Part shown: positions 1 to 7,680 of the stretch, in pieces
How positions within the stretch are numbered: position 1 is the first letter of the stretch
Layout of the letters: the number at the start of each line of letters is the position of its first letter
Assembly: GCA_035490315.1 (NCBI GenBank)
Contig: DATHET010000221.1
Location: 1-64,000 of the forward strand
Reading direction: 5' to 3'
Source: JADJQU01 sp035490315
GTDB lineage: Bacteria; Planctomycetota; UBA1135; GCA-002686595
DNA: 64,000 nucleotides
The notes under the pieces: model-generated
What the model was told of the DNA's origin: nothing
Databases searched by the model: none
The model's input: the letters and a program-made list of their open reading frames with translations, nothing else
Translations under genes and position numbers: made by a program

Positions 1-500
1 ACCTGGATCCCGTCGAAAAGATTGTGCAGGAGCACCAGCGCCGCGCCGAACAGCGCGACGAGCCACAGCGGCGCGAACACCAGGCCGGCGAGCACGACCA
101 TCGACCAGCCGAGGGCCCAGATCACCTGCAAGAAGGCGAGCGGCTCGAAATCCAACCCGAACATCAACGGGTGCAGGATGAAGAGTTCCAGGCCGACGAG
201 GAACAGGCCGCGCGTCAGCAGGAATCGCGAAAGGGCTTGCGGCGCGAGCCCGCGACGGAGCTGCAGCCGCGCCGAGACGCCCGCGAGGAACACGAAAGTC
301 GGGGCGCACAGATGCGTCACCCAGCGCGTCAAATACAGCGCCGGAGTGGTCGTCGCTGCGTCGAGCGGGTCGTGGTCGAACCCGCCTTGGTGGATGAAGT
401 CGCGCGCGTGGTCGAGCAGCATCAGGATCATCACCAACCCGCGCAGCCAGTCGATCGACTCGATGCGCGAGCTGGCGGACGGAGGATCCTGGCTCGGCAT
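1..500 (-). CDS. DUF1624 / heparan-alpha-glucosaminide acetyltransferase-like membrane protein, N-terminal part
   Basis: The reverse strand is open from the ATG at 500 to the left window edge (166 codons), so only the N-terminus is present. The opening motif IESIDWLRGLVMILMLLDHA is the signature of the DUF1624/HGSNAT-like acyltransferase group, which is known to move acyl groups across membranes. Further hydrophobic segments follow (THLCAPTFVFLAGVSA, FLLTRGLFLVGLELFIL, VIWALGWSMVVLAGLVF), as expected for a polytopic inner-membrane enzyme. AAGGAG sits 6 nt before the ATG and supports this start. The substrate cannot be told from this fragment. The gene is divergent from the zinc-ribbon gene at 676. 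Confidence 0.8.
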   Translation of the reverse strand, partial: MPSQDPPSASSRIESIDWLRGLVMILMLLDHARDFIHQGGFDHDPLDAATTTPALYLTRWVTHLCAPTFVFLAGVSARLQLRRGLAPQALSRFLLTRGLFLVGLELFILHPLMFGLDFEPLAFLQVIWALGWSMVVLAGLVFAPLWLVALFGAALVLLHNLFDGIQ

Positions 501-675
501 GCCACGCTCCTTGTACCTCAGGGAACGCGCAGCGTCATGTCCTGCAAGCCTCGGGGCGCGCGCGCTGGGCACAGGGGCGGACGCGATCTGCGTGCGCAGC
601 TAGGATGAATCACGCCCCGGCGGCCGCGTAGCGCCAGTCACGTCGCGGATCGAGCCGACCCAGCGAAAGAAACCA
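501..675. promoter_or_regulatory. Divergent intergenic region
   Basis: This 175-bp gap separates two diverging genes, so it should hold promoters for both. I could not pick out convincing -35/-10 hexamers. The only signal I can point to is the ribosome-binding site of the leftward gene at about 507-512. Confidence 0.4.
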
Positions 676-1119
676 ATGACCAGTCAGATCTCGGAAGGCC
701 GCAAGACGCTGTATTACTTCGGGCTCGCGCTGATGATCATCGGCGGGATCCTGTTTTTCTCGAACTTCGTGATCATGGCGCTGAACTTCGGAGACTTCTC
801 CGACATGAAGGACAGTGCCCAGAACTTTTTGTTGCGCGCGGTCGGCGGGATGGGACTGCTCATCGTCGGAGGATTCCTGCGCTCGATCGGATCGCGCGGA
901 CTCGCCGGCAGCGGCGTCCTCCTGAACCCTGATTAGGCGAGGGACGAGCTCGAGCCCTACAGCCGCATGGCCGGCGGCATGGTGAAAGACGCGCTCGACG
1001 CTGCCGACGTGAAACTCGGGACGGCGCCGCAGCGAGTCACGATGCTCAAGTGCCGAGCCTGCGGCAAATTGAACGAAGAGGACGCGAAGTTCAGCCAGCA
1101 ATGCGGGAAGCCGATGTGA
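676..1119 (+). pseudogene. Zinc-ribbon membrane protein interrupted by in-frame TAG
   Basis: The frame starting at 676 encodes two hydrophobic segments (about residues 12-33 and 53-66) and reaches TAG at 934-936 after ...SGVLLNPD. The same frame then continues with no further stop to TGA at 1117-1119 and encodes ARDELEPYSRMAGGMVKDAL and a C-terminal zinc ribbon, KCRACGKLNEEDAKF-SQQCGKPM. The second Cys pair is itself damaged: Ser (AGC) stands where the family has Cys (TGC). The family joint here is normally ...NPDQARxDLEPYSRM, so TAG most simply replaces CAG (Gln). Two independent lesions suggest decay rather than programmed readthrough. The intact protein would have 147 residues. Confidence 0.7.
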
Positions 1120-1174
1120 AGGTTCGCGCACGCGCGCCGCCCGAATTCGGCGAATCGAGCAAGAGTTCAAACGC

Positions 1175-1711
1175 TCAGTTCGCCCCGAGAGCCTTCTCCA
1201 TCAACTGAACGAACCGCGCCTTGTCGGTTTCCCCGTCCTGCATGTCGACAACCTTGCCGTTCGCGTCGATCGCCAGCGTCACGGGCACGCCGCCAGGCAG
1301 ATTCAAGTGCTCGTTGATCGTCTCGTAATTCGGCGCCTCGTAGATCACGATCGGAACTCCGATCCCGCGCTCCTTCGCGAATGCGCGCACGTCGGCGAGC
1401 GCCTTTTCGCGCTTTGCGCCCGGCACCATGATGTCGTACGACACGAGCACGACGCGGCCGCCCTTGGCTTCGTATTCGCGCGCGACCTCCATCAAGTGTG
1501 GAAGCTCGGCGACGCAGGGGGCGCACCACAGCGCCCAGAAGTTGAGCAAGACGCCGTGCCCGCGTTGTTGCGCGAGCACGGCGTCGATTCCTTCCAGGCC
1601 GGCGATCGTGACCGACGGCTCGACTTTCACCACCGCGGCCTGTTCCTCGACCTCCGCCTCACAGGCCAGGAGCACTGAGCAGGCGAGGAGCGCGGCGATG
1701 AAGCGTCGCAA
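1175..1711 (-). CDS. TlpA-like thioredoxin-fold lipoprotein
   Basis: This is an exported thiol-disulfide oxidoreductase of the TlpA/ResA type. It has a lipoprotein signal (RRFIAALLACSVLLAC, lipobox Cys at residue 17) and the active-site motif WCAPC (Cys63 and Cys66), followed by a thioredoxin fold with GVPVT near the C-terminus (the cis-Pro loop). Such proteins usually reduce cytochrome-maturation partners or other envelope thiols. I chose the TTG at 1711 because it gives a compact Arg-Arg signal peptide and lies 8 nt after the stop of the upstream gene. An ATG at 1750 would overlap that gene by 31 nt and add 13 non-signal residues. It probably forms an operon with the redoxin at 1720-2400. 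Confidence 0.82.
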   Translation of the reverse strand: MRRFIAALLACSVLLACEAEVEEQAAVVKVEPSVTIAGLEGIDAVLAQQRGHGVLLNFWALWCAPCVAELPHLMEVAREYEAKGGRVVLVSYDIMVPGAKREKALADVRAFAKERGIGVPIVIYEAPNYETINEHLNLPGGVPVTLAIDANGKVVDMQDGETDKARFVQLMEKALGAN

Positions 1712-1719
1712 CGGAGGTC

Positions 1720-2400
1720 CTACGGCTTGGCGGCGCGCTTGATGCCGCAACCGTAAGGCTTCGATTCCTTGGTCGCGACTTCCTTGCCCGCGAGCACGGC
1801 GTCGACCGCGTCGCGCACGTACTGTTGCGTCTTCTCGCCGGTCTCGGTCATGCCATCGCTGTCGAGGCCGCCCATGTAGCGCAGAACGCCCTTCTGGTCG
1901 ATCACGTAGCAGTGCGGCGTGTGCTGAGCGCCGAACAGGTCAGCGATCTTGTTGCCGCGGTCGATGTACACCGGGAAGTTCATCTTCTTCTCGGTGAGGT
2001 GCTTGCGGATTTCCTTGTAGTTTTCCTCGGGCTTGGCGTCCTTCGCCGGCTCCGGACCGTACTCGGTCGAGTTCGCGTCGATCGCGAGGCACACGACGTC
2101 CTTGCCCTTGTAGCGTTCCGCCAGCGCGACCGTCTTCGGGTCGGCGAGCTTCTCGAAGGGGCAGTCCTTCGACCAGAAGTGGACGAAGACGACCTTGCCG
2201 CGCAATTCCTTGAAGGTGATCTCCTTGCCGTCGAGATCCTTCAGCGCGAGCTTCTCGTCGACCACCGAGCCGATCTTGTAAGGCTCGGTCTTCGCGGGTG
2301 CGGGCGCGGGAGCCGGTTTGTTGTCGGGCTTCTTTTCCTGAGCGATCAACGGCAAAGCGCCGAGCGCACAGAGAGCGAGAATCGAGACCAGTGCTTTCAT
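1720..2400 (-). CDS. Exported AhpC/TSA-type redoxin domain protein
   Basis: This 226-residue protein has a signal peptide (about residues 1-20), a Pro/Ala/Lys-rich linker and a peroxiredoxin-like thioredoxin fold. The active site is FWSKDCPFE, with a single Cys at 80 instead of a CxxC pair, which suggests peroxiredoxin-like or carrier chemistry rather than disulfide exchange. QHTPHCYVID is the cis-Pro region. The C-terminal KPYGCGIK carries another Cys that recurs in planctomycete redoxins and could resolve Cys80; that role is inferred. AAGGAG lies shortly upstream of the ATG. The lipoprotein thioredoxin follows directly, so the two form an envelope redox pair. Confidence 0.82.
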   Translation of the reverse strand: MKALVSILALCALGALPLIAQEKKPDNKPAPAPAPAKTEPYKIGSVVDEKLALKDLDGKEITFKELRGKVVFVHFWSKDCPFEKLADPKTVALAERYKGKDVVCLAIDANSTEYGPEPAKDAKPEENYKEIRKHLTEKKMNFPVYIDRGNKIADLFGAQHTPHCYVIDQKGVLRYMGGLDSDGMTETGEKTQQYVRDAVDAVLAGKEVATKESKPYGCGIKRAAKP

Positions 2401-2666
2401 GAGTATCTCCTTCGTGGAATGGGCGGTATCGCCAGGCGAGATGCTAAGGCAATCGGGGGTCCGTGCCAGACGTCGATCTCATCTCCCAGGTTCAGTTTGA
2501 GTTCATCGCCCGCAATGGGACGCGATAAAGCCATTCATGGACGCGCGGACATGATTTCGTAGGGACAAGCAGGGATGAATTCATTTCCGGGTCGATGGCC
2601 AACGGCTGCATTTCGCGTGCGGACGGAATCACGCGGTGCGGGGCGGCGCAAACTCTGCGCGCTCTT
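2401..2666. promoter_or_regulatory. Intergenic region upstream of the redoxin operon
   Basis: These 266 bp separate the redoxin start from the end of the upstream cassette. They must contain the promoter of the redoxin/TlpA pair. The short open frames here have no signature of coding, and I see no repeat or strong hairpin. Confidence 0.4.
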
Positions 2667-2987
2667 TCAGTGCTCACGCACGAGCTGCACCACGTGCTCG
2701 ATCACTACGCCCGTCTCGAGGCGAACCATTTCGTCGGGAACGGGCAGGTAACCGGGGATCTGCGGCAACTTCAGCGTGTAGAGACCTGGCTGCAGTCTGG
2801 AGAGCGTCACCACGCCGCCGCCGATGGAGCGCGTCTCCCGCGAGTTCTTCTGCCCTTCCGCCGCCACCAGTTTGATCTTCTCGTCGAGCTCCCAAGGAAT
2901 CACGGTCGTGCCATCGCGGAGGATCGGCTTCGAGCCACATTGTCGACGCCTGGTTCCGACACGGCCGACAACACGCACCGTGATCAC
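2667..2987 (-). CDS. Small prealbumin-like beta-sandwich protein
   Basis: This is a 106-residue protein starting at GTG 2987, whose codon overlaps the TGA of the upstream membrane gene in a GTGA junction. The central part (GGGVVTLSRLQPGLYTLKLP followed by a Pro-rich segment and a valine-rich last strand) resembles the carboxypeptidase-regulatory / prealbumin-like fold. That fold commonly binds carbohydrate or stabilises secreted proteins. There is no signal peptide in this frame. The GTG start rests on the 4-nt overlap, which recurs between its two upstream partners. The function is not known; cotranslation with two membrane proteins suggests a shared envelope role. Confidence 0.6.
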   Translation of the reverse strand: MITVRVVGRVGTRRRQCGSKPILRDGTTVIPWELDEKIKLVAAEGQKNSRETRSIGGGVVTLSRLQPGLYTLKLPQIPGYLPVPDEMVRLETGVVIEHVVQLVREH

Positions 2988-3649
2988 TTCTTCTGCTCGC
3001 GCGCGCCCGCGTCGAGCCAGCTCGGCAGCCGCGGTCGGCGGATGGTCTGCCACACCGCTTCGTAGAAGTTGGTCGCGCCGCGCAGATCGGGCTCCGCGCC
3101 GACGAAGAAGGGCGGTGTGTTTCCGCGCGTCGCCGGGAAACCGAAGAACGGCCGCATCACGAAAGCTGCCTGCCCGCCGACGCCCAGCGAGAGGACCAGC
3201 CACAGACCGACCAGGAGCTTCGCGGGCGCGGGCGCGAGGCCGTACTGGGTGAACAAGGCGCGCGTCTGGCGCAGCAGCGCGAGCGAGCCGGCGACGGCGA
3301 CGATGGCCACGTTGAACGCCAGGAACGAATCGTAGGAACCGAGCATTCCGTCGTCGGTCGCGCGCGAGGTCCAGGCCAGGAAGGCCACGGCGGGCGAGAG
3401 GCTCGCCAGGAGCACGGACATGTCGTGGAACAACCGTCCGGTCGCGCGCTGCACGGCCTGGAAGGAGAGCATCGGGGCGAAGGCTCGCGCCACGATCCAG
3501 TAGGCGAGGGCGCACACGACGCCGGTGATCACGATCAACAGCGGAAACTTGACCAGATTGCGCGTGGCGTACAGCTCGCTGTGGGCCGAGCCCAGCGCGA
3601 ATCCGTACAGCGCCGAGCAGGTCAGCGTGGTCAGCGCGCCGCGGATCAT
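2984..3649 (-). CDS. Multi-pass membrane protein, function unknown
   Basis: This 221-residue protein starts at ATG 3649, overlapping the stop of the preceding membrane gene in an ATGA junction. Five or six hydrophobic segments are visible, among them FPLLIVITGVVCALAYWIVA, MSVLLASLSPAVAFLAW, SFLAFNVAIVAVAGSLALL and LLVGLWLVLSLGVGGQAAFV. The tail (about residues 165-221) is hydrophilic and ends in charged residues. I recognise no catalytic motif. The arrangement of two membrane proteins plus a small beta-sandwich protein suggests one complex. Confidence 0.65.
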   Translation of the reverse strand: MIRGALTTLTCSALYGFALGSAHSELYATRNLVKFPLLIVITGVVCALAYWIVARAFAPMLSFQAVQRATGRLFHDMSVLLASLSPAVAFLAWTSRATDDGMLGSYDSFLAFNVAIVAVAGSLALLRQTRALFTQYGLAPAPAKLLVGLWLVLSLGVGGQAAFVMRPFFGFPATRGNTPPFFVGAEPDLRGATNFYEAVWQTIRRPRLPSWLDAGAREQKK

Positions 3650-4335
3650 CCGCCGAGGTGCAGGACGGTTCCCATGCGCCACAGGACGTGCAGGAACACC
3701 GCGTGCCATACCAGGAGCACCATCGCGAACAGATTCGAAGGCGCCGCATTGCGCGCAGCGAGCCAGGTGCGCCACAGCTGCACGACGCCGGCGAGCACCG
3801 AAAGGGCGAGCAGCACGTTGGAGATCGATCGCCAGGGAACCTGCGTGTCGCCTTCGCTCATCGTGGCGCGCAGGAAGGCCACGATGGGCGCGAAGCCGAA
3901 ACTGAACAGCGCGGCCACCGCGGGGATGGTGAAGCCGAGGACCAGGATCTGCTCCAGTCGCATGCGTTGACCGAGGTAGCTCGAGAACACGAACAGCGAC
4001 GGCAGGCAGATCACGGTCGATCCCAGCGTCAGCGCGACCACTTTCCACCAGCCGGCGAGCGACAGCACGCAGCCGTAGGGAATCGCGAAAAGGAGACTGG
4101 TGACCAGCAGGATGAACGCGATGCGACTCAGGGCGACGCCGGCCACGACGCTCGCGCCGACGCGGTCCGCCTCGGCTAGGGTGAGGTCGATCGCGCGCAG
4201 CGGATTCGTCAGGGCGCTGTCGACGAACTCCGGATCGAGCGGCAGCGCGGGCCTGCGCGGAGCACGCGCGATCGCCAGGGGAACGTCCGGCCCGGCCGGG
4301 GAGTTCGAAAGCGGTTGCTCGGCGGGAGTGCTCAT
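3646..4335 (-). CDS. Multi-pass membrane protein, YIP1-like organisation
   Basis: This 229-residue protein is the first gene of a three-gene reverse cassette. The N-terminal 60 or so residues are soluble, ending in the segment NPLRAIDLTLAEADRVGASV. Five hydrophobic stretches follow (ALSRIAFILLVTSLLFAIPY, VVALTLGSTVICLPSLFVF, ILVLGFTIPAVAALFSFGFA and others). The soluble head plus five-helix layout resembles YIP1-type membrane proteins, but I see no decisive motif, so the family is uncertain. The next gene starts inside its stop codon (ATGA at 3646-3649). Confidence 0.62.
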   Translation of the reverse strand: MSTPAEQPLSNSPAGPDVPLAIARAPRRPALPLDPEFVDSALTNPLRAIDLTLAEADRVGASVVAGVALSRIAFILLVTSLLFAIPYGCVLSLAGWWKVVALTLGSTVICLPSLFVFSSYLGQRMRLEQILVLGFTIPAVAALFSFGFAPIVAFLRATMSEGDTQVPWRSISNVLLALSVLAGVVQLWRTWLAARNAAPSNLFAMVLLVWHAVFLHVLWRMGTVLHLGG

Positions 4336-4478
4336 ACCTCAAGCCTACTACTTTGCCTGGCAAAGCCGGCGACGAGGAATGGGGACGCCGGCGAAGCCCC
4401 TACAGGCCTATTGGCAGTCGCGGCGAGGGTTTCCCAGCAAACCGCGCCCAGGGAGGCGGGTGCGAGTGACTGACGCCG

Positions 4479-5486
4479 TCAAGCAAGGCTCGCGCGCTCG
4501 GATTCGAGCATGCGGGTCAAAGCAACCGCCTCGGCCATTGTCGCGACCAGATCGCGCTCGCCGCGCGCGATCATCGCAAGCAAGTGGCGGATCTCGCCGT
4601 CGTAGCCTGAGTGCTGCGGCAACTCGACGGCCTCGCTGGTTCCATTGCGAGAGAGCACCAGCCGCGGCGCGCGGTTGAAATCGAACTCCGCGGTCGCGTG
4701 CTCGAAGACCACGATGTAGCGCATGCGGAATGCGAATCCGCTGGTGTGGTCCCAGCCGCCCTCCGCGACCACGTGAGGCGGTCCGTCCTGGAACCTGTAC
4801 AACGTCGTGATGTGATCGAGCGAGCCGCTCGACGAGACGCTGGTCGGCTCGCCGAAGCACCAGCGCACGAAGTCCGCGTCGTGGATGTGCAGGTCGAAGA
4901 GCGCGCCGCCGGATTGGCGCGGGTCCTGGTAGAAGCTCGGATTCCACGCGGGTCGCGTGCCCAGGCGCGAGAACACCGCGCTGCGCACGGGGCCGAAGGT
5001 GGCGCGCCGGATGTGCTCGCGAAGCCAGTCCCAGCCTGGCCAGAAGCGCATGCACATCGCGGGCATGCACAGGCGCTCCGAGCGGCTCGCGGCGTCCGCC
5101 AGTCGTTTCACTTCCGCGCTGGCGAGGCCGACCGGTTTTTCGACCAGGACGTGCTTGCCCGCGGCGAGCGCGGCCAGGGCGAGCTCGACGTGGCTCGTGG
5201 TCGGCGTGCAGATGCTGACCAGCTCGACTTCCGGGTCGTCGATCACGGCGCGCGGATCCTCGCTGGCGCGCACGTTGCGCGGATCGAAGAGCAGCTCACG
5301 CTTCGCGCCCGTGTCGAAATTCCCGCCCTCGGCCGCGCGGCCGGCGCGGCGCTCGGGATCCGCGTCGGAAACGGCGACGAGGCGATTGGACAGACCCATC
5401 GCGTTCGCACCCTGGAAGGCGGCCAGGTGCGTGCGGCCCATGAATCCCAGGCCGATGATGCCGATGCCGGTCGGGCGGCGCGTCAT
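4479..5486 (-). CDS. Gfo/Idh/MocA family NAD(P)-dependent oxidoreductase
   Basis: This 335-residue protein has an N-terminal Rossmann fold with GIIGLGFMGRTHLAAF and the family signature VEKPV near residue 120. The C-terminal alpha/beta substrate domain contains GGALFDLHIHDADFVRW, whose HIHD carries the usual catalytic or substrate-contacting His and Asp. Members oxidise or reduce sugars, inositols or their derivatives; the substrate here cannot be told. It is the last gene of a five-gene reverse operon, and its ATG overlaps the stop of the TIM-barrel gene by 4 nt. That pairing is common in sugar or inositol catabolism. Confidence 0.9.
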   Translation of the reverse strand: MTRRPTGIGIIGLGFMGRTHLAAFQGANAMGLSNRLVAVSDADPERRAGRAAEGGNFDTGAKRELLFDPRNVRASEDPRAVIDDPEVELVSICTPTTSHVELALAALAAGKHVLVEKPVGLASAEVKRLADAASRSERLCMPAMCMRFWPGWDWLREHIRRATFGPVRSAVFSRLGTRPAWNPSFYQDPRQSGGALFDLHIHDADFVRWCFGEPTSVSSSGSLDHITTLYRFQDGPPHVVAEGGWDHTSGFAFRMRYIVVFEHATAEFDFNRAPRLVLSRNGTSEAVELPQHSGYDGEIRHLLAMIARGERDLVATMAEAVALTRMLESERASLA

Positions 5487-6322
5487 GCGTGGAGCTCCAG
5501 GAGCTCGCGCGCCGCGCGCATGTCGGCGACGCGTTGCGAGCCTGCTTCGCGCTCGATCATCCAGTCGACGCGGATGTCCTGCTCGCGCACCACTGCGAAG
5601 AACGCGGTCCAGTCGACCTGCCCCTCGCCGACGCGAACTTCTTCGCCCCAGGTGCCGGCAACTTTCGTTGCGCGCGCATCCTTGACGTGGATCTGCAGCA
5701 CGCGGCTCGCGAGCTCGCGCAAGGCGCTCACGGGATAGCCCATCGCGTAGAGGATCATGTTGGCCGGATCGAAATTGATTCCCGCCGTGTCCCGGCCGAG
5801 GTCCGCGAGAACTTCGAGCAGGGTTGCCGCGCTTTCCTGGCCGGTCTCGAAACCGACGCGCACGCCCTGCTCGGAAAAAATGTCGGCGAGCTCGCGCAGG
5901 CGGGAGAGCAACACTTCGCGTTCCGCGCCGCGCCGATCGTGGGGCAGGAAACCGGCGTGGAACGTGACCAGGTCGATGCCGAAGCGGCGCGCTAGCTTCG
6001 CATTGCCCTCGGCCGCGACGCGATTCTTGTCCCAGGTCGAGCGCGGGCGGACACCGCCGGTGTTGCGGATCGACTCGAGCGTCGAATAGTCCTCGCCCTC
6101 CATGCTCATCATGCCGGAGCGCACTTCGATGCCGCTCTCAGCGAGCGAGCGCAGCGTCTGGGCTTCGGACCAGGCGCCGGTTCGCAGCGGATCGAGGTGC
6201 AACTGCACGCAATCGACGCCGATTTCGCCGAGCAGCCGTGCGAGCTCCGCGGGATCGCGGGCTTGCAGCGACCACGAGCACGCGCCGACGCGCTGGCGCG
6301 ATCGCTTGGCCTCTTGCTTCAT
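5483..6322 (-). CDS. Sugar phosphate isomerase/epimerase-like TIM barrel (AP endonuclease 2 superfamily)
   Basis: This 279-residue protein starts at ATG 6322 and overlaps both neighbours by 4 nt. It shows the xylose-isomerase-like TIM-barrel pattern: VGACSWSL at the first strand, FGIDLVTFHAGF, VGFETGQESAATLL (metal-binding Glu), GINFDPANMILY (Asp), LQIHVKDA (His) and VGEGQVDWTAFF. These are the expected metal-site and substrate-loop positions of the hydroxypyruvate isomerase / inosose dehydratase group. With the adjacent Gfo/Idh/MocA enzyme it probably handles one sugar or cyclitol. The exact substrate is not determined. Confidence 0.88.
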   Translation of the reverse strand: MKQEAKRSRQRVGACSWSLQARDPAELARLLGEIGVDCVQLHLDPLRTGAWSEAQTLRSLAESGIEVRSGMMSMEGEDYSTLESIRNTGGVRPRSTWDKNRVAAEGNAKLARRFGIDLVTFHAGFLPHDRRGAEREVLLSRLRELADIFSEQGVRVGFETGQESAATLLEVLADLGRDTAGINFDPANMILYAMGYPVSALRELASRVLQIHVKDARATKVAGTWGEEVRVGEGQVDWTAFFAVVREQDIRVDWMIEREAGSQRVADMRAARELLELHA

Positions 6323-7680
6323 CGCTTGCGCGAGGACGGCGGCGACTTCGCGCGCGGGCCCTTGAGAGCCTTCTCGAGCTCCTGCTGGCTGATCGGTCCC
6401 GCGGCGACGACGCAGCAGGCGTCGGGATGGAGGTGAGCGCGCGCAACGCGCCGCAGATCCTCGAGCGTGACGTTCTCGAACTGGCGCGGAAGGCTGACGA
6501 GGTTGTCCTCGGGCAGGTTGTGGCGCTCGGCGCTGATCAGGTAGCCCGCGCGGCGGCTCGCGCGTTGGAAGGAGAGCACGAAAGAGCCCACGAGGTAGTC
6601 CTGCGCGACGCGCAGCTCGTCGGCACCGACCAGCTCTTCCTGCACGCGGCGGATTTCGGCGCGAAAACCCTCGAGCGCGGTCGCGACGTGCCTGGGAGAG
6701 GTGCCGATGTAGGCCGAGAAAGTTCCCGGGAGGATTCCCGCGGAGGCGTGGATCGCGGCGTTGACCGTGTAGGCGAGCCCCAGCTCGTCGCGCAGCTTCT
6801 TGGAGATGCGGTTGGTGAAACCCGGGCCGGTTCCGAGCACGTGGTCGAGCACCACGAGCGTCGCGTAGTCGGGATCGTTGCGTCGGATCCCGAGGTGGCC
6901 GAGGTGCACGTGGACCTGGGCACGTTCGGCGGGGAATGTTTTTGCGCGCGTGCCGAGCGGCGGGAAAACCGGCGGGGTCGTCACGAGATCGACTCCGCTC
7001 TTCCAGCGCGCGAGGCGCCGCTCGAGCAGGGCGCGCACGCGCTCGGGCTCGACGTCGCCGCACACGGCGAGCACCGCGCGCGAGGCGACCCAGGCTTCGC
7101 GGTGGAAGGCGACGAGGTCCGCGCGCGTGAGCCTGCCCAGCGAGGCGATCGTCCCGGCGCTCGGACGGCCCAGCCAGTGCGTGCCGTAGACCAGCTTGCG
7201 GAAGAGGTGCTCGCCCTGGACTCGCGGATCGTCGCGCTCGACCAGCAGGCGATCGAGCACGCGCTGGCGCTGGCGCTCGAATTGGCGTTGGGGATAGCTG
7301 GGCTCGACGAGCAGCTCCGAGAGCAGCTCGAGCAGCAGGTTCGTGTCGCGGCCGGCGATGTTCGCGCTGACGCTGCTCGCGCCGCCGGCGATGCTGCCGC
7401 CGGCGGTTTCCAGGAGCTCGGCGATCTCCTCGTCGGTCTTCGAACGTGTTCCCTGGTCGAGCAGGGCGCCGGTCAGGAAAGCCGTGCCTTCCTTGCCGCG
7501 CGGATCGAGGGCTTCCGAGCCGCGCAGGTGCACCTGCACCGCGGTCACCGGCGCGCCCGGCCGCGGAGAGACGAGCAGCACGGCTCCGCAGCTCAAGCGA
7601 AAGCGGACGATCGGCACGTGCAGGCGCGGAACTTCTTCCTGCGCGCTCGGCGCGCTCGACTCGAGCTGGCGCGAGCTCAC
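6319..7680 (-). CDS. M16 family peptidase, non-catalytic subunit
   Basis: This 453-residue protein has the two-domain pitrilysin/insulinase fold. It lacks the zinc motif HxxEH: the corresponding position reads AFLTGALLDQG. It keeps the Arg/Tyr region of the second domain (KLRDELGLAYTVNA), as non-catalytic M16B partners do. I chose GTG 7680, which overlaps the TGA of the catalytic partner (GTGA), over an ATG at 7767 that would overlap the partner by 91 nt. The two presumably form a heterodimer in which this subunit helps bind and position peptide substrates. There is no obvious signal peptide. Confidence 0.88.
   Translation of the reverse strand: MSSRQLESSAPSAQEEVPRLHVPIVRFRLSCGAVLLVSPRPGAPVTAVQVHLRGSEALDPRGKEGTAFLTGALLDQGTRSKTDEEIAELLETAGGSIAGGASSVSANIAGRDTNLLLELLSELLVEPSYPQRQFERQRQRVLDRLLVERDDPRVQGEHLFRKLVYGTHWLGRPSAGTIASLGRLTRADLVAFHREAWVASRAVLAVCGDVEPERVRALLERRLARWKSGVDLVTTPPVFPPLGTRAKTFPAERAQVHVHLGHLGIRRNDPDYATLVVLDHVLGTGPGFTNRISKKLRDELGLAYTVNAAIHASAGILPGTFSAYIGTSPRHVATALEGFRAEIRRVQEELVGADELRVAQDYLVGSFVLSFQRASRRAGYLISAERHNLPEDNLVSLPRQFENVTLEDLRRVARAHLHPDACCVVAAGPISQQELEKALKGPRAKSPPSSRKR

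Noticed and set aside
22..608. Two long forward open frames over the left end
   Set aside because: They are the antisense of the membrane acyltransferase-like gene; their composition is Arg/Gln/Ala-rich without motif.
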